Positions 31,584 to 37,568 of a stretch of DNA of 38,313 nt are shown piece after piece. The notes under the pieces are model-generated. The model had not been told where the DNA came from. It worked only from the letters and a program-made list of their open reading frames with translations, and did not search any database. A program made the position numbers and the translations under genes. Within the stretch, counting starts at the first letter, position 1. Every line of letters begins with the position of its first letter. The stretch lies in IMG/VR virus record IMGVR_UViG_3300021197_001435, positions 1-38,313 of that record; one strand, written 5' to 3'. The DNA comes from a virus.

Positions 31584-32392
31584 GGCTGTGCGTCTGGACA
31601 TTGATCGTTCTCCTGAGAAATTACGGAAGTCCGTCTGCTCCCACCCATCCCATTGCTACCGGATCGGTTTCCTGCCAAAATTCCGAGATGTAGTCCACCA
31701 TCTCCATCAAATCCGATTTCGGTTTGTCCTCCCGAATCATCTTCAGAAGTGCCATCGTTGCCGTCTCGAAGTCGGGTTGATGTTCTTCCAGATACTCCAC
31801 TGTCGTCTGTGGTGGTCGCCTTCTTAATCCGGTATTCCCATCGCACTTTATCAGCGAGGCTTTGCTCTTTGTTTCGTTGTCTGTTTTCATTTGTCCAGGA
31901 TGTTCCTTTGTTTTGCGCTGCGGCTTTCCACCCGCTCGCCTTGTAGATTGTTCCCGCATGCACATCTGTATCCTGATAAGATACAAGCAGCGTTAGATGG
32001 GGCATTTCCTTCACGATCATTCTTCGCATGATTCCGATCATCCTGCTCGCAGAGTTGGGCGGTGCGTCGTCACAGATTGCCATCCTGCGAAGTTCCAGTG
32101 CAGTCTTGCCTTCAGCTAGGCGATTCGCTGCGATTGGACTAGACCAGATTGCCACAGCATAGGCTATGTCGTCATACTCTGCCACATAGCAGGCAGAGTC
32201 TTTATTCCTGACCACGTTTGACCAGTCGATTTTCGGGAATCTTGAGTGCCACAAGGCATTCAGTTCGCAAGCTTGATGCACATTGCACCGCCTGATTTTA
32301 AGTTGGAGCGCAGAGGTCGGAATTGCACCGCCTCGTCCACTTCGGAAAAGTGGCATGCTGTCTGTTACATCATCTGCGCAAAATTGTTTCAT
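31580..32392 (-). CDS. mom: Mom-like DNA hypermodification enzyme (GNAT fold)
   Basis: Residues about 35-170 match the Mu Mom family, a GNAT-fold enzyme that converts adenine to a carbamoyl-type modified base and blocks restriction. Signature parts are ELRRMAICDDAPPNSASRMI, a central helix, and VSYQDTDVHAGTIYKASGW. After residue about 195 the sequence becomes Gly/Ser/Asp-rich and does not look like Mom. In that stretch another frame (31621-31890) looks more protein-like, so the tail may be read-through. It lies between attC-like elements at 32410 and 31290. Confidence 0.8.
   Translation of the reverse strand: MKQFCADDVTDSMPLFRSGRGGAIPTSALQLKIRRCNVHQACELNALWHSRFPKIDWSNVVRNKDSACYVAEYDDIAYAVAIWSSPIAANRLAEGKTALELRRMAICDDAPPNSASRMIGIMRRMIVKEMPHLTLLVSYQDTDVHAGTIYKASGWKAAAQNKGTSWTNENRQRNKEQSLADKVRWEYRIKKATTTDDSGVSGRTSTRLRDGNDGTSEDDSGGQTEIGFDGDGGLHLGILAGNRSGSNGMGGSRRTSVISQENDQCPDAQP
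31621..31890 (-). CDS. Overlapping 89-aa protein inside the mom tail
   Basis: This frame lies wholly within the 3' part of the Mom frame. From residue 30 on it reads as a normal helical acidic protein (TVEYLEEHQPDFETATMALL, then DLMEMVDYISEFWQETDPVA) with the G-first codon bias expected of real genes. The Mom frame there is low complexity. The ATG at 31890 has no clear ribosome site. I do not recognise the protein. Either two frames are used or a former mom stop was lost. Confidence 0.5.
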   Translation of the reverse strand: MKTDNETKSKASLIKCDGNTGLRRRPPQTTVEYLEEHQPDFETATMALLKMIREDKPKSDLMEMVDYISEFWQETDPVAMGWVGADGLP

Positions 32393-32409
32393 AGTCGTAA
32401 AATTAAGAA

Positions 32410-32466
32410 GGAGAACAAGCCGAAGCAGGCGACGCCTAAGGGCGCGCCTGTTCTGGGGTGTTCTCC
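32410..32466 (-). repeat. attC-like hairpin element, copy 5
   Basis: On the minus strand: box GGAGAAC (32466-32460), 15 nt, CGCC-CTTA-GGCG, bulged T (32432), CGCCTG, extra C (32425), 8 nt, box GTTCTCC (32416-32410). The boxes are perfect 7-bp complements. It is nearly identical to the copy at 4799 but with a T-A to C-G change on both sides of the inner stem. Confidence 0.8.
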
Positions 32467-32588
32467 TGAAAAAGCTCAGGCTTGTTTTCTTTCAGCCACT
32501 TCAAGCGGTATTTGTGAAAGCTAAATGCTGTGGCCACCATATTAAATCCAAGTGAGTGGCAGATTCGGAATGTTTCGTCTTCGTTCAT
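32436..32588 (-). CDS. 50-aa protein ending in an attC-like element
   Basis: The small helical protein (MNEDETFRICHSLGFNMVAT, then FHKYRLKWLKENKPELF) is bounded by attC-like elements at both ends: 32605 upstream, and 32410 covering its C-terminus. Its end ENTPEQARP matches the ENAPEQARS end of the unrelated gene at 4677. The start at 32588 is taken because the longer frame runs back through the upstream element. It is unrecognised, and is the cleanest single-gene cassette candidate. Confidence 0.6.
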   Translation of the reverse strand: MNEDETFRICHSLGFNMVATAFSFHKYRLKWLKENKPELFQENTPEQARP

Positions 32589-32604
32589 AGTGTTAATTTG
32601 GTTG

Positions 32605-32665
32605 AGAGAACAAGTCGGAGTAGAGCAATGTCGCTCCGCTCCATGCCTGTCCTCATGCGTTCTAA
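32605..32665 (-). repeat. attC-like hairpin element, copy 6 (divergent)
   Basis: On the minus strand: AGAAC box (32663-32659), GGA paired with TCC, a longer variable tip including GAGC/GCTC, a T at 32627 in the expected bulge position, C at 32620, 8 nt (TCCGACTT), GTTCT box (32611-32607). End boxes, spacings and the GACTTGTTC end fit the family, but the inner stem is irregular. The upstream gene stops inside the AAC box (TTTAGAAC). Confidence 0.55.
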
Positions 32666-32934
32666 ATAGATGGAAACACAGGCTCATCCATTCCCATCGC
32701 TGAGAATACAGGCTCAACGCCATCAGCCTCCATCTCGTCTTCTAAGCAAATTTGGCAAAGTTGGCTTCCTTTGTATTCCTCTAGCTCTAGGTCATCCTCA
32801 TGGCAGCGCTGGCACTCCGTAGAGTTGTCTTCTGATTCTGGTCCTGGCCCGAACTTGTCCAAGCCCCATCCTGTTTTTTCAATTCTGCTCACGAAAGGAC
32901 GATTGCCTAAAACAAAGAAACCGTCAACAACCAA
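32662..32934 (-). CDS. Zinc-ribbon protein
   Basis: The 90-aa acidic protein has two Cys pairs, CQRC (about residue 41) and CQIC (about 60), spaced as in a zinc ribbon. It ends exactly at the attC-like element at 32605. The start is uncertain: the frame opens with TTG at 32934, and an internal GTG (MSRIEKTGWG) is an alternative. It heads the minus-strand cluster, divergent from the gene at 33001. Confidence 0.55.
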   Translation of the reverse strand: MVVDGFFVLGNRPFVSRIEKTGWGLDKFGPGPESEDNSTECQRCHEDDLELEEYKGSQLCQICLEDEMEADGVEPVFSAMGMDEPVFPSI

Positions 32935-33000
32935 ATGAGGAAAAATAAAAAATAATGAAAAGGAGTGGACAAGGGTTTTAGTCTGTGATTTCCTTTCGAC

Positions 33001-33126
33001 ATGAGAACAGCAGCCGCTTTGATCCTTTCATCCTTTTTTGTATTTGGAGCAACTTACATCATTGGGAAACATGGAAGGGATATGGTTGTAACGACCACGG
33101 AAGCTTTTTTGGAACTGACAGAATAG
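33001..33126 (+). CDS. 41-aa membrane peptide
   Basis: The peptide is mostly a single hydrophobic N-terminal segment (AAALILSSFFVFGATYIIG) and a short polar tail (VVTTTEAFLELTE). It lies divergently from the zinc-ribbon gene and ahead of the paired-hairpin leader at 33127. It is too short for family assignment. The start follows the TTTCGAC sequence without a ribosome site. Confidence 0.45.
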   Translation: MRTAAALILSSFFVFGATYIIGKHGRDMVVTTTEAFLELTE

Positions 33127-33200
33127 GGGATAATCCCTAGCAATCGCCCTCTGAGCCTTGACCGGCCAGAGGGCTTTGGAGTGCCTAGATGGCATTTTAA
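33127..33200 (+). promoter_or_regulatory. Double-hairpin leader, copy A
   Basis: GCCCTCTG 33146-33153 pairs with CAGAGGGC 33167-33174 around a loop with CCTTGACCGG. A second hairpin, TGCC 33182 / GGCA 33191, follows, then TTTTA and the ATG at 33205. Copy B at 33690 has the same layout and loop words. Confidence 0.6.
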
Positions 33201-33204
33201 CATC

Positions 33205-33432
33205 ATGAAAACAAAAATTTCATACTCAGCAGCGAAACTCTTTATCAATATCACTAAACGGTGGGCTTATGTCGCCGGAACTGAGGGCGATATGTATCCA
33301 GATGAATGGGCGCTTAAATGTGAGCATTCTCCGCAGCTTTTCACCCTGATCGAGAATGGCCTTGTTACTAGGTGGATGGATGGAGACAGGCAATATATTC
33401 CAACATCAAAGGGCGTTAAGCTTTTTAACTAA
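33205..33432 (+). CDS. Hypothetical 75-aa protein
   Basis: The protein has a basic N-terminus (MKTKISYSAAKLFINITKRW) and a possible winged-helix end (FTLIENGLVTRWMDGDRQYI, then TSKGVKLF). It follows the double-hairpin leader directly and overlaps the next gene by one base (TAATG). The upstream in-frame GTG is rejected because it lies in the leader stem. The function is unknown. Confidence 0.6.
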   Translation: MKTKISYSAAKLFINITKRWAYVAGTEGDMYPDEWALKCEHSPQLFTLIENGLVTRWMDGDRQYIPTSKGVKLFN

Positions 33433-33680
33433 TGAAAGAGGAAGACATTCCAAGCTCGCCATTCCAAGGAAAGCTTGTAGCTAAACAATCATTCCAGCTT
33501 ACCCAGTCCTTATTCTGTTGTTTTTACAGATCGATAAACGATTCTGAATGGTCTGGAAGCTATCCAACGAAGACCAAAAAAGGAGCCCTTGAATCTGTAG
33601 GATGGGCTAATGATGCAGGTTTCGAAATTCTCATTTATGAGATTCAACTCCCAAATGGAAAGCTCAATGATGGGGGGTGA
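33432..33680 (+). CDS. Hypothetical 82-aa protein
   Basis: The protein is of mixed composition with a Cys pair (FCCFYRSIND) and aromatic residues. It starts in the stop codon of its neighbour, so the two are translated together. It shows no membrane segment or known motif. It ends just before the second double-hairpin leader. Confidence 0.55.
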   Translation: MKEEDIPSSPFQGKLVAKQSFQLTQSLFCCFYRSINDSEWSGSYPTKTKKGALESVGWANDAGFEILIYEIQLPNGKLNDGG

Positions 33681-33689
33681 TAAAACATT

Positions 33690-33766
33690 GGCCTTATCTA
33701 TAGATGAAATCACCCGCTTAGTCTTAACCGGCGAGCGGGTTTCATGGTGCCTAGAAACGGCAATTT
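33690..33766 (+). promoter_or_regulatory. Double-hairpin leader, copy B
   Basis: CCCGCT 33713-33718 pairs with AGCGGG 33734-33739 around a loop containing TCTTAACCGGC. Then TGCC 33748 pairs with GGCA 33759, followed by ATTTA and ATG 33770. The stem bases differ from copy A while pairing is kept. Confidence 0.6.
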
Positions 33767-33769
33767 AGA

Positions 33770-33874
33770 ATGAACAAGAACACTATTGAAAAATTCAACA
33801 CCCTACTCTGGCTCGCATATCCCCTGATTGTGTGGGGGCTGATCAAGCTTAATGAGTATTTTGAATTTCAATAA
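33770..33874 (+). CDS. 34-aa membrane peptide
   Basis: The peptide (MNKNTIEKFNTLLWLAYPLI and on) has one hydrophobic span, LLWLAYPLIVWGLI. It starts 4 nt after the double-hairpin leader element, which suggests it is a real regulated gene. Its function is unknown. Confidence 0.45.
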   Translation: MNKNTIEKFNTLLWLAYPLIVWGLIKLNEYFEFQ

Positions 33875-33894
33875 AAACCAAACCAAGTAAAAAA

Positions 33895-34116
33895 ATGAAT
33901 GAACTATTCGGAACAGAAGACATGCCCAGCCCTATGGAGGCTTGGAGACGTAAACACAAGATCGACACCTACCAGTTCCCAGACGGATGGGTAGCCGTAG
34001 TCGGTAACTCAGGAACAAAAGGAGAAGGCCGGACCCGTGAGGAGGCGCTCATGAACTGGGCCACGGTAAGTGAGGTTCCTTGCTGGAAATCTGAACAGAT
34101 GGGAGGATCGAAATGA
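33895..34116 (+). CDS. Hypothetical 73-aa early protein
   Basis: The protein has an acidic start and a compact core (TYQFPDGWVAVVGNSGTKGE, then RTREEALMNWATV) resembling small phage proteins with a beta-beta-alpha fold. It begins after the A-rich leader AAGTAAAAAA and overlaps the next gene by ATGA. It is the first of a chain of coupled genes leading to the exonuclease. Confidence 0.6.
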   Translation: MNELFGTEDMPSPMEAWRRKHKIDTYQFPDGWVAVVGNSGTKGEGRTREEALMNWATVSEVPCWKSEQMGGSK

Positions 34117-34358
34117 GCACTCCAAGGACAGATTCGGCTTACCTCTCAGCAGATGGAGACAATCATGAACGGGTTTCTGCGATGCTGGCAGCTTCTGAGA
34201 AGCTCGAAAGAGAACATTCTGAACTACTGGATGCTTTGATTGAGGTGTCGAGATTGCCCGTGGCGTCATCGTATCCAGACGGACCATGTATTGATAGCGT
34301 GGACATGGACATGGTGAAAGCAGCAATCGCCAAAGCAACCGGAAAGGAGACAGAATGA
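34113..34358 (+). CDS. Hypothetical 81-aa helical protein
   Basis: The protein is mainly helical (VSAMLAASEKLEREHSELLD, then ALIEVSRLP), with a short acidic C-terminal helix. It is of the type often seen in phage early operons. It overlaps both neighbours by ATGA. No catalytic motif was seen. Confidence 0.6.
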   Translation: MSTPRTDSAYLSADGDNHERVSAMLAASEKLEREHSELLDALIEVSRLPVASSYPDGPCIDSVDMDMVKAAIAKATGKETE

Positions 34359-34774
34359 GCAATCCAATACCAAAAGGGGAGGCTTGTGAAGGCGACATGA
34401 GCAAAGCGCTTGATTCAAGGTTCCTAAACGCCATCGTTCTACAAGGAGCCATAGACAAGACAGAGAAGGACTACATCACGCCCACGATTGATCGAGTTGA
34501 GTTTCTTGAGGTTCTGAAATACGAGAACGGGACAACTGATAAAGATGTCTACCTTCTATATTTCCAGAAAAGCGACAAGCCTCTCAAGCTGGCGAAAACC
34601 AACATTAAACGCCTTATTACCCATCACGGCACAATTGGCAAAGGATGGCACGGGAAGAAGATTGCGCTTGGCTTAGAGCAAGACAGAAGGCCAGATCTTG
34701 GCGGTCAAAAAGGACCGTGCGTGCGAGTCTTGAATATCGATCCCGCTACTGGAAAAATGCCTAACGCCTGGTAA
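34355..34774 (+). CDS. Recombination-associated phage protein
   Basis: The 139-aa protein has a central beta-rich region (VEFLEVLKYENGTTDKDVYL, then KLAKTNIKRLITHHGTIGKG, then GKKIALGLEQDRRP). This resembles a family of OB-like proteins found beside RecE/RecT-type exonuclease genes in phages. Its place 4 nt before the exonuclease fits a role in single-strand binding or annealing, but this is inferred from position and pattern. Confidence 0.6.
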   Translation: MSNPIPKGEACEGDMSKALDSRFLNAIVLQGAIDKTEKDYITPTIDRVEFLEVLKYENGTTDKDVYLLYFQKSDKPLKLAKTNIKRLITHHGTIGKGWHGKKIALGLEQDRRPDLGGQKGPCVRVLNIDPATGKMPNAW

Positions 34775-34778
34775 AATC

Positions 34779-35741
34779 ATGAACAACGACACAAAAATAA
34801 AAGAAGGAGTCCATTCAGGGCTAGGAATGGGTGATTATCACGCTTGGAAAATCGATAAAGAAAACCTGATTGAAGGCCCGATTTCATGCTCACTACTCAA
34901 GGACTTCGATGTCAATCCCTACGCTTGGCTTAAAAGTCCAGAAAGGAAGCAGACAGACGCCATGAGGAAGGGGAGCTTGTTTGATGCTGCACTAACTGAC
35001 CCAGGTGCGCTAGACTCGCTGATAGCGTGGCCTGAGCCTTTAACGCCTTGTGTGATCCTTCCATTTGATAGTCTGAGAACCAAGGCAGCGAAAGAGTGGA
35101 AGCAGACACAAGTGGACGCTGGGAATCGCGTATTGACTCAAAAGGAATACGACAAAGAACAAGCTGACCATTTAGAAGCGCTTGAGAATGCCCAAGACGA
35201 GCGGAACAACGCAGAAAAGGCGGCTGATGAAGTCAGAAACCATCCAATCGCGGCAGATATTCTAGACGGAGCTGCGTTTCAAGTCGGGATTGTAGGTGAA
35301 TATGGCGGGATTCCGACTAAGTGCTTGCTTGATATTCTGCCGAGCGAGGATGGGAAATATCCAGAGACGATTTTTGACTACAAGACGATCTCAACCGGAC
35401 TAGATGACGAGTCGATTCGAAAGGCCATTGGCAACTTCAAATACCACTGGCAAGCTGGTTTTTATAAAACGATGGTCAACAAGTTCTCTTTTCGAGTCTG
35501 TGAGGATTTCGGATTCATCTTCCAATGCGTTCACACGTTAGAGGTTAGAGTCGTAATGCTCGATGAGGACGCGCTAATGCTTGGGACTCGGGCAGTAGGT
35601 CAAGCGATGAAGAGGTTCATGAGATGCGCTCACAAGGGCATTCAGAGTCGCTATTTGAAGAGAGCTGATGATGTCAAGCTGATGCCTTACCAAGAAATGA
35701 ATGAAACGGAGCAACTTGAACAGAGGGAGATGAACCAATGA
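34779..35741 (+). CDS. RecE-like PD-(D/E)XK exonuclease
   Basis: The 320-aa protein has the RecE/Exo VIII nuclease core. It begins with SCSLLKDFDVNPYAWLKSPE, followed by GSLFDAALTDP, CLLDILPSEDG, the metal-binding FDYKTIS, and HWQAGFYKTMV (the QxxxY motif). These enzymes resect 5' ends for recombination. It is in one operon with RusA. It overlaps the next gene by ATGA. Confidence 0.88.
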   Translation: MNNDTKIKEGVHSGLGMGDYHAWKIDKENLIEGPISCSLLKDFDVNPYAWLKSPERKQTDAMRKGSLFDAALTDPGALDSLIAWPEPLTPCVILPFDSLRTKAAKEWKQTQVDAGNRVLTQKEYDKEQADHLEALENAQDERNNAEKAADEVRNHPIAADILDGAAFQVGIVGEYGGIPTKCLLDILPSEDGKYPETIFDYKTISTGLDDESIRKAIGNFKYHWQAGFYKTMVNKFSFRVCEDFGFIFQCVHTLEVRVVMLDEDALMLGTRAVGQAMKRFMRCAHKGIQSRYLKRADDVKLMPYQEMNETEQLEQREMNQ

Positions 35742-35911
35742 ACGACGACAAACCAAGCCCAGGCAGCAAGCTAGCTGTCACCATGGGCTGCAAATGCCCC
35801 AAATCAGACAACAATCACGGCAAAGGATCTGGCCGGTATTGTAACCAGAGAAAACCTTTGTTCTGGATCAATGCTGAATGTAAACTCCACGGGATCAAAA
35901 GCCATGAGTGA
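35738..35911 (+). CDS. 57-aa Cys-rich phage protein
   Basis: The small protein has CKCP, NNHGKGSGRYC, and a C-terminal FWINAECKLHG, which together resemble a widespread phage micro-protein with pattern CxCP...NxxG...CPLH. Four Cys/His pairs suggest zinc binding. It overlaps the exonuclease by ATGA and the next gene by 8 nt. Confidence 0.65.
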   Translation: MNDDKPSPGSKLAVTMGCKCPKSDNNHGKGSGRYCNQRKPLFWINAECKLHGIKSHE

Positions 35912-36071
35912 CTTTATTAGAGATAGGAAGCCAACATTGGAAGATTGCGACCACAACGGCCAAGTCCTAGTCAATATCGGCGGTATCGAGTGTGTCGCTG
36001 ATTGGCTGGAGACTAATGGACTGCCTTGGAAATCACTAAACAAGAAAGAAAATGAAACTGATAGTAAATGA
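35904..36071 (+). CDS. Hypothetical 55-aa protein
   Basis: The protein (MSDFIRDRKPTLEDCDHNGQ, then NIGGIECVADWLETNGLPW) has no known motif. It overlaps the Cys-rich gene upstream (8 nt) and RusA downstream (20 nt), so it belongs to the coupled recombination operon. Confidence 0.6.
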   Translation: MSDFIRDRKPTLEDCDHNGQVLVNIGGIECVADWLETNGLPWKSLNKKENETDSK

Positions 36072-36504
36072 GTTTGTTCACGGAGTTCCAAAGGCTCAGC
36101 CAAGGGGACGCGCTACGGCATTTGGAGGGAAGGCTAGAGTGTATGACCCTGGCACTGCCAACGGCTGGAAAGCGCTCATCGCTGCGCAATTAAAGGACCA
36201 TCGCGGGAAGCGCATCACAGGGCCATTAGAGGTTCGTTGCACGTTCAACATGCCAAGGCCCAAGGCTGACTTTGGCACTGGCAAGAATGCTGGCATACTG
36301 AAACCCTCAGCTCCTAAATTCCACACCAAGAAACCAGACATGGACAATCTAGAAAAGGCTGTTTATGACACGCTATCCCATAAGTCAGGAATTGGAGTCT
36401 GGCACGATGACTCACAGATCACGGAGTCACTAAACGTCAAGCAATACGCGGTATCCAGTGATCGAATTGGAATGAGAATTCAGGTCTATTTGCTGGAAGA
36501 TTAA
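36052..36504 (+). CDS. rusA: RusA-like Holliday junction resolvase
   Basis: The 150-aa protein shows the RusA signature HTKKPDMDNLEKAVYDTL followed by GVWHDDSQITE; the Asp residues bind the catalytic metal. The N-terminus (GVPKAQPRGRA) is also typical. It cuts four-way junctions made in replication and recombination and fits its place after the RecE-like exonuclease. The length is slightly above E. coli RusA (120 aa). Confidence 0.92.
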   Translation: MKLIVNEFVHGVPKAQPRGRATAFGGKARVYDPGTANGWKALIAAQLKDHRGKRITGPLEVRCTFNMPRPKADFGTGKNAGILKPSAPKFHTKKPDMDNLEKAVYDTLSHKSGIGVWHDDSQITESLNVKQYAVSSDRIGMRIQVYLLED

Positions 36505-36618
36505 AAAAAGTGAAGAAACCCCTTGCCATGAAAAGCAATCTGGATATTGTGGCTCCAGTTCGACGACTTGAGACCCAACGGACGCAGACTTTTCATTAGT
36601 GTTAGGAATAACCAAATT
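36505..36618 (+). other. Gap with 23-codon ORF before a terminator
   Basis: Between RusA and the terminator lies an untranslated stretch with one short ORF (36528-36599, MKSNLDIVAPVRRLETQRTQ and on). A small RNA ending at the terminator is as likely as a peptide. I saw no promoter that I can support. Confidence 0.25.
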
Positions 36619-36663
36619 GAAGCCTCTACGATTTTCTCAAGTCATCGTAGGGGCTTCTTTTTT
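36619..36663 (+). terminator. Strong intrinsic terminator
   Basis: A 14-bp stem (36619-36632 with 36644-36657, one G-T pair) and six T (36658-36663) end the recombination operon just before the methyltransferase gene at 36690. Confidence 0.9.
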
Positions 36664-36689
36664 ACCCAAGAAACAAAACAAAAAAACAA

Positions 36690-37568
36690 ATGAACAAAAC
36701 AAAAGTAATTGACGAAAAACACGGAGAAGGATGGAGTATCTACAATGCTGATTGCGTAGACTTCGCCAGCAATCTACCGGATGAATCAATTGATTTTTCC
36801 GTGTATTCACCACCATTTGCAAACCTCTATATCTACGGGGATTCAGTGGCAGATATGGGGAATTGCGCTAACGATGCGGAATTCTTTGATCAGTATCGAT
36901 TTCTCATTAAGGAGAAATTCAGGGTCACCAAACCAGGCCGATTGTCCTGCGTGCATTGTATGGACTTGCCAACATCTAAGGCCATGCATGGATACATTGG
37001 GAGAAGAGACTTCTCCGGCGAGATCATTCGAGAGCATATCGAGGCCGGATGGGTGTTTCATTGTCGCGTAACAGTTTGGAAAGATCCAGTTGTTGAAATG
37101 CAACGGACAAAGGCTCACGGTCTACTTCACAAGACTATCAAGAAGGATTCTACCCGCTCAAGGATGGGGAACCCTGATTACCTTCTAGTCTTCGTGAAAC
37201 CTGGCGAGAATGAGAATCCCGTAGAACATACAGCGGAAGAGTTTCCAGTCGATCAATGGCAGGAATGGGCGTCCCCGGTATGGATGGACATTAGGCAAAC
37301 CAACGTATTGAACGGTAGAAACGCCCGTGCTGAGAAGGATGAGCGACACATATGCCCATTACAGCTAGACTTCATCGAGCGTTGTCTGGTCATGTGGAGC
37401 AACCCACAAGATACAGTGTTTTCTCCATTTACAGGGATCGGGAGCGAAGGCTTCATGTCGATCAAGAAAGGCCGAAAGTTTGTCGGGACTGAATTGAAGC
37501 CTGAATACTTCAGCCAAGCTTGCCAGAATCTAGAGATGGCCGAAAGCGAGAAAGGGGAACTGTTTTAA
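36690..37568 (+). CDS. Beta-class DNA methyltransferase (N4-cytosine or N6-adenine)
   Basis: The 292-aa enzyme has motif IV SPPF (residues 40-43) before motif I SPFTGIGSEG (about 250-259), the order of beta-class amino-methyltransferases. SPP[FY] is commoner in N4-cytosine enzymes. The start of the fold, GWSIYNADCVDFASNLPDES, and the end, FVGTELKPEYFSQA, are typical. Its stop overlaps the helicase start (TAATG), so the two are made together. It may protect phage DNA. It lies after a strong terminator and an A-rich leader. Confidence 0.9.
   Translation: MNKTKVIDEKHGEGWSIYNADCVDFASNLPDESIDFSVYSPPFANLYIYGDSVADMGNCANDAEFFDQYRFLIKEKFRVTKPGRLSCVHCMDLPTSKAMHGYIGRRDFSGEIIREHIEAGWVFHCRVTVWKDPVVEMQRTKAHGLLHKTIKKDSTRSRMGNPDYLLVFVKPGENENPVEHTAEEFPVDQWQEWASPVWMDIRQTNVLNGRNARAEKDERHICPLQLDFIERCLVMWSNPQDTVFSPFTGIGSEGFMSIKKGRKFVGTELKPEYFSQACQNLEMAESEKGELF

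Noticed and set aside
31653-31946. Plus-strand frames opposite mom
   Set aside because: Pro/Ser/Arg-rich antisense translations with no start context; the minus strand holds the clear Mom domain.
4799-32665. A conventional integron with its own integrase
   Set aside because: No tyrosine recombinase is encoded and the folded strand is the sense strand of the genes, opposite to normal cassettes, so only attC-like is claimed.
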